A stretch of DNA of 64,000 bases from Trametes villosa (lineage: Eukaryota > Basidiomycota > Agaricomycetes > Polyporales > Polyporaceae). Location of the stretch: assembly GCA_002964805.2 (NCBI GenBank), contig PUDQ02000084.1:728752-792751 (forward strand). The letters are read 5' to 3'. The position numbers and the translations under genes were made by a program. The notes beneath the pieces are model-generated. The model was not told the DNA's origin and ran no database searches. It worked only from the letters and a program-made list of their open reading frames with translations. Each line of letters begins with the position of its first letter. Position 1 is the stretch's first letter. Below, piece after piece: positions 27,246 to 38,260 of this stretch.

Positions 27246-28605
27246 ATGTCGGCTTTGATCACCAGACGCGCCAGTTGTATACCCTCATCGAGGGCGACAC
27301 TTTGCCGTTATGCACAGGCTACTTTCGCCACTACGGCAGCTCGCAGATCGGGTGAAGATACGCCCACCCTCCGCGGCGTCAAGAGAGCCCTACAGGACGG
27401 ATCGGGTATGTCCGTGTTGCGTGGAAGTATTGCAGGGTGCTAATCATTGCACGACAGCCCCACCGACACACGCCGGTACTGCTTTCTCTCTTACGGACAA
27501 GGTGGCTCTCGTCACGGGAGGCCGTCGTGGGATGGGCCTCGAGGGCGCTCTCGCTCTCGCTCAAGCTGGCGCGCGGGCGGTGTATTGCGTCGACGTTGCG
27601 GACACCCCCGGCGCGGAATGGACCAGGGTGCAAGAGTACGTTTCCCGCATTCGTGGGCCTGAGGGGGAAGCCTCGCGCCTCGAGTACATCTGCGGAGACG
27701 TTCGCGACCAGGTCGGTGTCTCAGTTCGCGTCTTCTGCATGGAGCGACGCCTTCACTAAAGTATGGCTGTGATTGTTTGTACAGGAGCGGATGTGGAAGA
27801 TTGGGCAAATGATCGGCGACAGGGAGGGCCGTATGGACGCCTGCTTCGCAGCAGCTGGTATTACGGGTGAAGCCTCGGAAGGCCTGCGTATCTCGGAGAA
27901 GCAATTCCAAGAGGTTAATCTGGCGCTACCCTTGTACGTCAGAAGTATACTCAAGCTTATGAGATGTGCGCATCTACAGGTTCTGGACGTGAACTTGAAA
28001 GGCGTGCTCTTTACAGCGCAAGCTGCTGGGCAGCAGATGGAGCGGTTCGGCAACGGAGGAAGTATTATCATGGTAGCCAGCATCGCCGGCGGCCGTCTCA
28101 CCGTTGTGAGTCCCATGTTTCATTTTAGCCTCGAGAGCGCGATAAACACGTACTGATCTCATATTGATCGCTGCAAGAACGTTGGGCTGACAAGCTACGA
28201 GGCGGCCAAAAGTGGTGTCTGTCAGTTGGCACGGAGCCTTGGGTACGAGCTCGGCCCCAAGGGGATTCGCGTGAACACCATTAGCCCTGGAGTATTCAGG
28301 ACCCCGTACGTATCCTGTGGGATATCCTATACACACTGCTGAACTTGGTTATCGCAGGATGGTGGAGACACTCTTCAAGGTCCAGCCGGACACTATCAAG
28401 GCCGTGGAGGCAAGAACCGCCGTGAAGCGCATGGGCGAGCCGCACGAGATAGGAGGCGCCGTGGTATGGCTCGCGAGCGATGCGAGCACGTTTTGTACCG
28501 GGACGGAGTACGTGATCATATTCGCGGTGTTGGCCGTCAGCGTCCCCGTGGCTGACCATTCCTTGTTCTAGCATCGTTGTGGACGGCGGCCACAGTGCGG
28601 CTTGA
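27246..28605 (+). CDS. SDR oxidoreductase, array copy 4
   Basis: Seven-exon paralogue with the leader [19 protein letters not shown], followed by [12 protein letters not shown]. Core motifs: TGGRRGMG (cofactor loop changed from GANRGLG), [21 protein letters not shown] (Ser), SYEAAKSGV (Tyr-x3-Lys) and NTISPGVF. The end reads [10 protein letters not shown], lacking the final Trp found in the other four. Exon 6 has [19 protein letters not shown], against IGRPHELRGA in copies 2 and 3. The gene is intact but more diverged than copies 2 and 3 are from each other. The substrate is unknown. Confidence 0.87.
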
Positions 28606-29181
28606 TGCAGGAGCGTCACCGAGGATTCTCGGAGGAGGTACATACGTACAGGGAAAGTCTAGGATATCTACCAGCAGCGCAGTCAGTACTGGGTCGACGC
28701 AATACCATCATCACGCACCTTCGAATTCGTAAATCACATAGGGGAAGGAGAGCGGGTACCTCAGCGGTCCGCCCCCGAACCCCACAGAATGCACGGGGTA
28801 CATTCGGAGAAGAGCAGCGAACTTGGCACTCTGCGAGACGTGCGACGTCCGCGTACATCGCCCGAGAACGTTGTGCCCGAGAGTGTCCGAGCGCAGCAAG
28901 GACCCCTCCTGCCGTTTGAGACATGATGTCAGCGGTGTTCATAGGACCTCCTTGGGTCTTCCCGTGCTGTAAACACGCGCCCGCACGAAGCACTCGTGAC
29001 AAGAAGTTGCGGCGGGTTCTCCTTCGCTTGCCACACTCGCACGAAGAAACGGGCTGCCGCTCCGGTGTGGGGGAGCATAAAAGACGGCGTGAGTGCGGGT
29101 AGTTGAGCCAGAGCCCTAGAGAACCTCGCTAGGCAGCGGCGAGCCGACCTCACCTTCACTTCACCAACCTCACGCTATAGC
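28606..29181. other. Spacer between SDR copies 4 and 5
   Basis: No supported gene. A CATAAAAGAC element at about 29077-29086, roughly 100 nt before the copy 5 ATG, could act as a TATA box. Confidence 0.4.
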
Positions 29182-30542
29182 ATGCTGGCACAAGTCGTCC
29201 GAACACGCCTGCAAGTCGCACCTACCGTCTGTGCGCTGCCGAGGAGGCTGGGCCGTGCCCGCTTCACGAGCAGCGCACCCGCATGCTCTGCAGCTTCGGC
29301 GAAGGGGCGCATGACGGGCCCACTACCGTCCTACGGCCCGGTCGGCGTCGCCAGAGCCCTCGAAGCCTCCCCGTCCGCTCGTACGTCGCCATCTTTCACG
29401 CGCGCCCTTCAGCATCACACTGACAGACCTATGGGCAGGCGCGGCCCCGACGCTGTTCGAGCATGAGTTCTCACTCACCGACCGGGTCGCGCTCGTGACG
29501 GGCGCGAACCGCGGGATCGGGCTTGAGATGGCGCTCGCCCTTGCCGAGGCAGGTGCGCGCGCGGTGTATTGCGTGGACCTGCCAAAGGAGCGTGGGGAGG
29601 AGTTCAAGAAGGTAGAGGCGTATGCCGGGAGAATGGAGGGGAAGCCCAGACTGGAGTATGTCAGCGCAGACGTGACGGACCAGGTACGAGCTTTTGGGTT
29701 CGGCGCAGTTGAGTGGGATGACGCTGATCTACGCCCGTTTCTGGGGACGATAGGAGGCGATGTGGAAGCTCGGTGAGCAGATTGGTAGCAAGGAAGGCCG
29801 CATGGACGTATGCGTGGCCGCCGCCGGCATCCTCAAGGGCGACATGAACTGTCTGGACTACCCGGCGGACAGATTCAAGGAGGTACGCGGATCCGATGCC
29901 AGATGCACTGCCGGGGGCTTAGCTGATGTGCTTCACAGGTCCTTGCGGTGAATATGAACGGCGTCCTGTTCACCGCGCAAGCAGCAGGCCGCCAGATGGC
30001 CAAGTTCGACAACGGCGGGAGCATTATCCTGATTGGCAGTATCAGCGGAAGCGGCGCGAACCAGGTGAGCTTACCAGCATGTACTCAGCGCTCCGACCGC
30101 TGACCCGTCTCGCAGGGGCACCCATGGGTGTCATACAATACGTCCAAGTCGGCCGTGCTCCAGATGGCGCGTAGCATGGCGTGCGAACTTGGCCCGAAGC
30201 GCATTAGGGTGAACAGCATCAGCCCGGGGTACATCAACACCACGTAGGTCCCATTTTTCGCCACCCTGAATCGCAGTTGTTGATGAGGATGGGGTAGCAT
30301 GACAGGCCAGTTCCTCGAGAAGCGGCCGGAGCTGCTCGAGAAGTGGTGCGCCAACAACCCGATGGGTCGCATTGGGCGGCCGGACGAGCTACGCGGGGCC
30401 ACGGTTTGGCTCGCTAGCGATGCAAGCACGTTCTGCACGGGGAGCGAGTGAGTACAATCCAGCGTTCTTGTCGAGTAATAAGGGCTTACAGCGTATTGGT
30501 GCATCTAGCATCGTTGTCAGCGGAGGCCATCACGCCTGGTGA
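29182..30542 (+). CDS. SDR oxidoreductase, array copy 5
   Basis: Seven-exon paralogue and the last of the array. The longer leader starts MLAQVVRTRLQVAPTVCAL and contains several Arg and Ser but no acids, like a mitochondrial presequence. The core has TGANRGIG, CVDLPKE, VAAAGIL, LIGSISG (Ser), and GHPWVSYNTSK with Tyr and Lys in the classical form. It ends IVVSGGHHAW. The stretch GHPWVSYNTSK matches copy 1 (GHPIVHYHSSK) rather than the SYExxK type of copies 2-4. The gene appears intact. The substrate is unknown. Confidence 0.88.
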
Positions 30543-30921
30543 GGGCTCGGGGCGACCTGCAAATGTAAGAGTAGTGCTGGTTCGAGGGAGGGACCGTGAG
30601 GGTATGCCTGGTGTGTTGTGGATCACGGTAGTGCTTGAGGCCGTCTGCTCTGTATAATTAGTCGCTTGCACGCTATGCGAATGGACGATTTGATGCATGA
30701 GTATGTTTTGGTTGCAGGGCGCATATCTGAAGGACAACGAGATATCGATGCCAGGGGCACTAGACGAGGTACCTAGTAAACGTCGCGGACCTGGTAAGCT
30801 TCGAGACGAACGGCTAGAATAGCAATGAGAGTAGATGAGACGCAGTGAATGAACAGAAGTTGCAAGAGCGTTCGCGAAGCAGAGACGGCTTATGCTCGAG
30901 GAGATGGTGGTGTAGAACAGG
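30543..30921. other. Intergenic region, SDR array to tRNA
   Basis: 3' flank of SDR copy 5 with no supported gene. Confidence 0.45.
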
Positions 30922-30930
30922 AAAAAAAAA
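30922..30930 (-). terminator. Pol III oligo-T terminator of tRNA-Pro
   Basis: A run of nine A on the plus strand, hence T on the minus strand, begins three bases past the tRNA 3' end. That is the expected RNA polymerase III stop signal. Confidence 0.8.
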
Positions 30931-30932
30931 CA

Positions 30933-31017
30933 AGGGCCTAACTGGGAATTGAACCCAGGACCACTCGCAATCAGGAACAACCCAAAGCGAGTATCATACT
31001 TCTAGACCATTAGGCCT
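30933..31017 (-). tRNA. tRNA-Pro (anticodon UGG) with an 11-nt intron
   Basis: On the minus strand the sequence folds as a tRNA: D-arm AATGGTCTAGAAGTATGATA, anticodon stem CTCGC/GCGAG with loop TTTGGGT, T-arm CTGGGTTCAATTCCCAG and acceptor strand TAGGCCC. The anticodon is TGG (proline). About 11 nt (roughly TTGTTCCTGAT) interrupt the anticodon loop at the canonical 37/38 site. The first acceptor pair is A1:C72 rather than G1:C72; the remaining six pairs are intact. Internal box A and box B promoters are conserved. It is probably functional. Confidence 0.88.
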
Positions 31018-31604
31018 TGTTTAGGGGCTCATCAAGCGCGTCAATAGCCCGCTATAGGAATGGCGAACAAGAGCTAGTACGACTCGTCCGAAACGCATAC
31101 TTATATTCCCTCGAGCTCAGTTGAGAACTCACCGTTTAAATAGACCGCTAGCCCAAGAATGTGACGCTAGAACGCTGCCGTCATTTACTTCGCTCACTAG
31201 GTGGCAGCTAGACAATATTTACTGTGCTGTGTACGAAAAGATCTGGCGTGTTCCTTCTCCAACGTACACTACTGCACGCCCTCGGGGAAGACCTCTCAGT
31301 GACTACTTTCCTATGTATCTTCGCGCTGCTATGCGCAGACCACCGTTGCAATCCCTCACCGATGATTTGGTAACCTACGTGGTGCTATGCTTGAGCGAAG
31401 CGTTGTGCGGTATGGAATGTACGGATAAGTAGCGCTAGATACTAGAGCCCGAGCTATGAGCTCGGCCAGGCCACCTCAATCCGCCGGGTTGCTTACGCGG
31501 TATTCAGACAGTGCAGAATCTTACCTGTGGCAGAGCGATCCGATAATAATATTTACTACGAGTAAACAACGAGGAAGACAGAGTGAGATGGGGGACCCGG
31601 GTGA
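31018..31604. other. Intergenic region, tRNA to VPS74
   Basis: No supported gene. It holds the 5' flank of the tRNA and the 3' flank of the minus-strand Vps74 gene. Confidence 0.45.
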
Positions 31605-33110
31605 TCAGAGCAGGGAATCTAGTTTTGAGAGTACCTCGAGGACACCCGCAACGAGCTCGAACGAGAGGTCCTCCTCGCCGTTCATCTCCTTCTTCACCTC
31701 CTGCAGCAGCCCGAGCACGATCTCACGCGAGCTCACCCCCGCGCTCCCCATCCCGATCCGCGCGCCCGCCTCCCGCCGCCGCCCCGGCCCGTCGCCCGCA
31801 CGCGAGCCCCCGCTGCTGCCCGCGCCGGAGCTGCCGAAGGGCCAGGTGGAGAACTCGGCGAGGATGTCGTCGCAGCGCTGGAACGCCGCCTCCCGGTCCT
31901 CGTACGTGAGCCGGCCGAACGCGTTGTCGAGCACGCTCGCGGCGTACGCGGCGGAGACGAGGCACACCGCGCGCGCGACGCGGCACTGCGTGCCCTCCTT
32001 GTCGAGCGCCGCCGGGGGCACCGCGGCCGTCGTCGCGGTGAGGAGCGCAACGACACGGGTGACGATCGACTCCTTCGTGCGCACGTCCGCGACGGGGTGT
32101 GTCGCCATGTCGAAGAGGAGGAAGTTGCGCTTTTCGGTGCGGAGGACGCCCTTGTCGACGAGCCCCTTGGCGAGCCGCTCGCGCACCTGCTTCAGCTGGA
32201 AGCCGATCTTCATCACGTTCCACGTCTCGCCTGCGGGGCGAGGGGGGAAAGAAGGCACATCAGCAGCCTGCGGCGCGTGCCAGCCCCTCGGGCGCGCAGT
32301 GCGCGCGCGCTTGCGAGCGTCCTAGGGCTTGGTGAGAGAGCGGGGACTCACCGCTGAGGAGGTCGATCCAGCTATTGACGGACATGCGCTCCTGCTCCTG
32401 GCCCTTCATCATCCGGAGCGTCTCGTCGAGGATTGTCTCGCCCGTTTGTCGGTCATCAAGGACCTCGACTACGCGCTCGGCGAGAGGGAGTTGTCGCCGG
32501 TTTGGGTCGCGGACGAGGGCTATGCGGCGGCGTAGCGCCAGCTCGATCAGGATGCAGCCGCGCAGGGCGTATGAGATGTTGTCGTTCCAAAATGAGAGGT
32601 ATCCCTGCGGAGGTCGGTAAGTTACGCAGAACCCGAGCCAAATCCATGTCGCGAGAAGAGCGCAGCGCGTTGCGGGTTGGCAGCGGGGACTTGGGGACCG
32701 ACTCCAATCATAGAGCACCCGAAATCCGTGATATTGGTACCAGCGTATTTCAGGCGTGCAAAGCATTCGCCCGCGGGATGGCATCTATGAATAACGCGAA
32801 TACGCACTTGCTTGTCCTTGAGGCCGAGGAGGAGGACCTCCTCCATGATGGTCAGCCGTGGAGGCTTGCCGCCGAGCCGGGCATCTTCATCTGCCCGCTC
32901 GAGGTCGCGGGGGTCGTAGGCAATCTTGCTTCCGCCTTCAAATGCAGAGCCTGCGTGGTATGACGGCGACTGCAGAGAGTCAGATCGTGACACAGAACCG
33001 CCATTGGAGGCGGAGGAACCGTTGATGCCCAGGGAGCCGTCAGCGTCGTCGTCGCCAGTGGAGGCCGAGGCAGGAACCCGGCGGCGGGAAAGACCTCCAG
33101 CAGAGCTCAT
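31605..33110 (-). CDS. VPS74: Golgi phosphoprotein 3 / Vps74
   Basis: A peripheral Golgi protein that binds PI4P and retains glycosyltransferases in Golgi cisternae. Three exons (33110-32808, 32604-32352, 32230-31605) give 393 residues. The disordered head starts MSSAGGLSRRRVPAS, like other fungal Vps74 proteins. The GPP34 domain follows: LTIMEEVLLLGLKDKQ joined to GYLSFWNDNISYALRG (with the PI4P-pocket Trp and Arg), then LLSG joined to ETWNVMKIGFQLKQVRERLAKGL and TEKRNFLLFDMATHP. The end is SFELVAGVLEVLSKLDSLL. Between the helices near residue 330 is a Gly/Ser/Arg-rich insert that is longer than usual. The first intron (203 nt) is longer than typical here. Confidence 0.94.
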
Positions 33111-36100
33111 CGCATCGACCGAGCGCAGAGAACGGGGAGAAGAACGAGGAGGACGGCGAGGAGGAGGACGGGGACGAGGAGAGACGGCGGACGCTGCGGA
33201 CGCGGTGGCGGCAGCTCCCTCGCACAGGCGCCCATGATCGTAGTCGCGCTTACCGCCAATTTCGAATCGCCTTGTCCTCTTCCACACCGTTCACCACGGC
33301 GAGCTCGCCCTCGGACGCGGCGGCAGGTCCATGTACGCCGCTAACTCTCTCTTATATACTGAGTGTGTCGCTACGTGCCGTACTCTCTCGGCTCTCTCAT
33401 GAAATGGGTGAGTTCTCGAACTTCCCCGTGTCCTAGAGACCAGGCTCATACGCACCCAAGCAGGACAGCGATCGTCTCAGACATCTCAGTCTACGGTCGA
33501 GTATGCGAGTCTCTCTCGAGTCGCAGGGAAATGAGGGGAAAATTACCCCGCGCGCGTCACGCAAAGCTCGAGCCGGCATTTCAGACGCGATGTGCCGGCG
33601 GTCATGTACGTGCCCTCGTACACGTTTTGTTACCCGCTCACTGGAGCCCAATGCGAGCCCGTGGCATGCGAACGTAAGGTAGATACCTGCTTCCTCTCCC
33701 ACCGCGGCTTGCGCTAAGCCGTTCCAGTAGGACATGAAGCGAGCACGTACCCCGTCCCCGCGGACCTGCTCAGTCCGAGCAGCCCATGCTGGACGGGACA
33801 CCGACGGCTCATCGCATACAAACTCCCTCGTTTATATCAGGGCTCCGCACACATATGGTCTTGTGCGAAATTGTCCCACCGAGAAGTTGGCCGTCAGTCT
33901 AGGTTGCTCTCGACTGCCGCATACCCCGCTAGGCGTTGTGGTGCGCCCCCCAGAAGCTACTTGTTACTGATCGTCTCCGGTTCTTTCCTATCCGTCGGTT
34001 CCCGAGCACACCGATCCTCCATGTCAGACTGCCTCGGACCAATGGCACGCCGTCTGCAACCGTGGGGACGTTGTGCGCTGTGTGTTTTTCCCATCCGCCC
34101 CAACAAGCTCAGCAGCTGGACGCCGATACTCGACCTTATGTGGCTTCAACCATACTACTATATGCGCCCCCCTCCCTACTGTCACGGTAGGACAGGTGCC
34201 TACAGCCGGCGCAGGTACTGATACGCATCAGCATCTTGCTCGCGCCGCGACGGTGCGAACATATCTCACCTAGCGCAATACCGCCGCTCTAGGACGCTCT
34301 GCCCGGACGGCATTCCGACACAGGATGACGCACCATCTCGTCCATTCGAACCCTCCCTTTAGATCTCCGGCCGCGCCTGACAGCCTTGCCCGCCCACACC
34401 CCGAAAACCGCGCAATCACTCCCGCTACGTCCTCGATCTCGCGCGTCCTACCCCCGCACCGTCTATCTTGGCCTGACATCACTCCCGCCGGGCCGCCTGA
34501 TGTAGCGGTACGCATCAACGCTAGGAAGGTATGTGCCCGACAAAGCACCGTCGCTCCCGAGCTGTCGCGTCTTTTAGTGCTGCGAACGAGTACCCGCTTC
34601 TTGCTCCCCCAGATGCCCAAAATATGTCAACGAAGCTATTATTTGGACACCGACCAAGGCAAAGTGGCGCATATGGTGCACGCGGAGTAGCCGGAGATAC
34701 GAAGCCGAAGCAAAGGTATGTCGCACGTCGAAGCACCTCTCTGAACCCACTCGAAGACCCGCGACGGGCAACCGTCCATCGTGGGGGCCAGCGAGGACAT
34801 CCGGCGCGTACTGACGTCGCCTCTCGCTCGCTCGTGCAGGCTCGCGCTATCCCGGGCTGACACTCCGTCCACGCCCCGTCTAAATCAACACCCTGCAAAC
34901 GTGAGCACGCTCGCTACGTCCTTCATCTCCGCTGGATACATAACCAGCGGCCGGCACGTGTACATCAGCTGCACCCACGGCCGCTCTGTAGCCTCAGCGG
35001 TTCTCATACGAAGGGCAGAGCTGGGAGCCTAATCGTGCTTCTTCTGCTGTTGAATAGCCGATGCGTCATCGCGAGCGAGCGCGGTTTGGCAGATACACTT
35101 CCGCCCTCGAGCGTCGCTCCGTTCTTGCCGAAGGCGGTCTGTCTCTCCGCGGGCGAGGATCATAGTCGCGCTCTTCGCTTTCGGACCCTCTTCCATTGCA
35201 CGTCATTCTGCCTCGTGTCTCGTTCATCTCAGGCTTGCTGACGGCGTCATATCCGACAGGTCATGGCCAGCACGGTCCCGGGCAGTGTGCGCGACGCGCT
35301 GTCACTGTGCTCCTCGCTGTCCGTCCATGTCCGTGGCAGGGCGTTGTCGTGCAACAAACAATGTACGAGAGGAGTGCCTGCCGCGCGTGGCCGCACGGCT
35401 ATTCTCGAGGGCCTCGCTCGGTGCCTACGGTTAGCATGGTATCTTCACGCGTCGATCTTGTGCTCCGCAGCGGACTCCTCACGTTTTCCTCCCGCGGTCG
35501 TCGACCGTGCACGGCAGACTCCGGTAGGCTCCCTGTCGGTGTTCACGGAGATGGCCAGGGAGGGGTTGCCTTGGCACCTCGTGATGGGTCGCTCGCTGCC
35601 GCCGCCGCGGAGGGTGTGCGCTGGTGTCCGACCAGCCCGTCACGCAGTTGTACCCTCTTCGAATTCCCCTGCACCGGTGCATTTACCTTTTCGCTGACAT
35701 CACGGATTGCAGCGACGAGCACGTCGGCGGCCCCGCTTTTCACAGGAAAATCTTCTAGACAGTCGTGCGTCTGCTGGTTTAGCTTTTTTTCTGGGTCAGT
35801 CGGTGCGACGATAAGGGCGCGGTTCACACTCGCTGCAGCACAAGCTCGATGCGTTCACGCAGGCACCCGTGGTGCCCATATGTTGCGCAGAGGCTTGGGC
35901 GGTCGGTAACCACGCCTTACGGCACGACGTCGGGGGTTGCTACAGCACCCAATATCCCTCCTCATTTCTCGCCCATTGGACGATCGATGGGGGCGTGGCC
36001 TGGCTTCGGCGGGGAATGAATGGGCCATAACTCTGAGCTTGCACTTTCATGGGTGCGTGCCTTTCTGCTTCTCTCGGGCCGGGACCGATAGGGATTTGAT

Positions 36101-36881
36101 CCGGCTAGTTGCAGCCCTCCTTCGACACCGCGAGCGACCCCCACCTGCTGCGAGAGTGACCTCGCACGCTGTGCGTCTGGCCTGCATTAAACTCTGCGTC
36201 CGAGACGCGCACTCGCACGACGTGCGCCGGAACCTGTCGCCCCTGCTCGTCGGCAAGGGCGCATGCCCAGATGCTGCGATCCCAGCGGATTGCGGTCGAT
36301 ACCCGCGGGCGGCGGCGGGGTGTGCCACTGGCCAAGGCTGCTCGACGGCTGCCGGCAGAGCGAGGGCCGCGTGACGGGGGCGGTCACGGCGAAGTGGAAT
36401 GGGCCGCGGGGGATCAGCTTCTGGAGAACGCGTTGGGCGCGTTGTCGCGCGTCCTCCCACGGCTGCCCATTTTTGATACCGGGCGTGCGGAAGGAAGAAG
36501 GCCTGCTCGCTCGAATCCGCCTTCGCCCTCGCCCTCTCCGTCGACCGCTGACATGAGGCCTGAGTCTCAACCCCGCGTGCGGCAATATTAATATTAACCT
36601 TCCCTCCTTTGTCTCTCTCTTCTACCCCTCCAGGTCCTCCGCGTGTGCTGGGCATACCCGCTCCCCCTTCGCCCCTCTTCGTTGCCGCCTACCACCTCTT
36701 CGTCTTTCCTCCCTTTGTTCATCGAATACTGCTTCTTTGCTTCCACTTGCTGGCCGCCTCTTCACCAACGCCGCCATCGCGACACCTGCTGCAGAAGCTT
36801 AAGTACGTCGCCGCTGTCTTTGTCCTCAATATGTGTAGTGTTGTCTAACAAAGGGCGTCCCCGTTATAGCACACAGACACC
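33111..36881. other. Large gene-poor intergenic region
   Basis: About 3.8 kb between divergent genes (Vps74 on the minus strand, the unknown gene at 36882 on the plus strand). Many short ORFs occur on both strands, but none shows a domain, repeat or consistent splicing. Pyrimidine-rich sequence at about 36600-36790 and a tatag acceptor at about 36865-36869 suggest a 5' UTR with an intron for the downstream gene. It could hold a long regulatory region, non-coding RNA or a decayed repeat. Confidence 0.45.
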
Positions 36882-38260
36882 ATGAACCTGAAAGACATCG
36901 ACGCGCACGCCGAGCGCCGCTGGTCCGAGCTGGTACCCCCGCACAGCGCCCTCACATTCGCCGCCATCTGGGACCCCGAAGAAGGCATGGTGACCTTCTC
37001 GGGCGCACACCTCCTCGACTCGGGTGTGGACAAAGGCCGGGACGACTCCCCGTACGACGTCTCCGCCGACAGCCAGTCGCAAGTACTCACCATCGACCGC
37101 TTCGCCCTCGCCAACGGCTACCCCGTCCCGTCCGCGGGACTTGACTCGTTCGCGTACGCGCGCGACGCGCTCGTAGACGCCGAGACGGCGATGGATTCGC
37201 GCTCGTGTCTCGGTCTCGCTGGCAACGCCGGCGGACTCCGCGTGCCGCCGGGCATCCATACAGCTCCCGACAGCCCTGCTGCTGCGTCTTCGATGGCGCT
37301 AGCCTCTTTAATCAACGCGCCGTTCCGGAAGAGCCTCGTGAAGGAGCTCGTCGAGCGCGGGAAGCAGGCGTACCAAATGCGCGCGCGGCGGCCCGACCTG
37401 CAGGTGCGCATGGAGGAGGAGGAGCTCGGGCCGTACGAGATCAGCCCGTACGACCTCAAGTACATCGACCACCCCCCGCCGGCGAGGCGGCCGCGCACCG
37501 CAGACAGCGATAAGACGGCCATAACAGACGAGGGCTTCTTCGAGGACAACCGCCTGACGCGCGGCACGTGCGGGACCGCGCCCGTGCTCGTGGACGTGAA
37601 CCTGGTACGTACATACGCGCGCCCCTCGCTGCCTGTCATGCGCTGATGCAGGCCCGAGCGCAGTCCTCCGCGTTCTCCGTCACGACGACCTCGACATCGC
37701 GGTATGTCGAGATCGACCACCCGCGCTCGGACGACCGGCACCAGGCCCCGTCGACACTGCGCGGGCGAGAGCCCGCGCGCGAGCACGAGCCCACGCCGAG
37801 CCAGCACGAGTCGTCGTGGACGACTTTGCGGGACGTGCAGCGCGACATCTGCTTCAACGTCCCGCTCGAGGTCGGCCGGCGGCTGAAGAAGCCGCGCTCG
37901 CACCCCTCGCAGCCGACCTCGCACCCCTCGCAGCCGACCTCGCACGCCTCCTCCTCTTCATCCTCGCCATTACCCGCCCTCCCACCCTCCCCCTCATCAC
38001 CTGCGCCCCCCGCGGAGGTGCTCGCTCGCCGATATTACAACCACTACCCGATCCCCGAGTCGCATCCGCCGAGCGCGTCGCGCGTCGTGGGCGACGGCGG
38101 CGACGGCGCGAGCACGAGCGGGCACCGGAACAGCCTCCGGCGGACGAAGGAGCTCCTCCACCGCGTCGTCAGCTGCAAGAAGGGCAACGAGGACGACCGC
38201 TGGGTGTGCGTCGAGGTCCAGCACAAAGTCAAGCAGCGCGTCTGCGTCGTCAGCCTCTAG
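36882..38260 (+). CDS. Unrecognised basidiomycete protein, 443 residues
   Basis: I do not recognise this family. Two exons (36882-37604 and 37652-38260; 47-nt intron) join in phase 0. The start has a strong context (agacaccATG). The N-terminal half looks folded (DIDAHAERRWSELVPPHS; LTFAAIWDPEEG), and a helical block RKSLVKELVERGKQAYQMR follows at about residue 150. The middle is charged, then comes a disordered Ser/Pro stretch with the heptad SHPSQPT repeated. The end is basic and ordered again (LRRTKELLHRVVSCKKG; WVCVEVQHKVKQRVCVVSL). There is no signal peptide or membrane segment. Codon bias towards G/C at third positions supports a real gene. The long upstream region hints at complex regulation. 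Confidence 0.7.
37900..37950 (+). repeat. 21-bp coding tandem repeat
   Basis: A 21-bp unit (tcgcacccctcgcagccgac plus c) occurs twice in full and a third time in part, encoding the heptad SHPSQPT. It lies in the disordered segment of the gene at 36882 and is likely to vary in length between strains. Confidence 0.75.

Noticed and set aside
33111..36881. Several 100-240-codon ORFs in the gene-poor stretch
   Set aside because: None has a domain, consistent codon bias or splice structure; they overlap on both strands as expected of GC-rich non-coding DNA.
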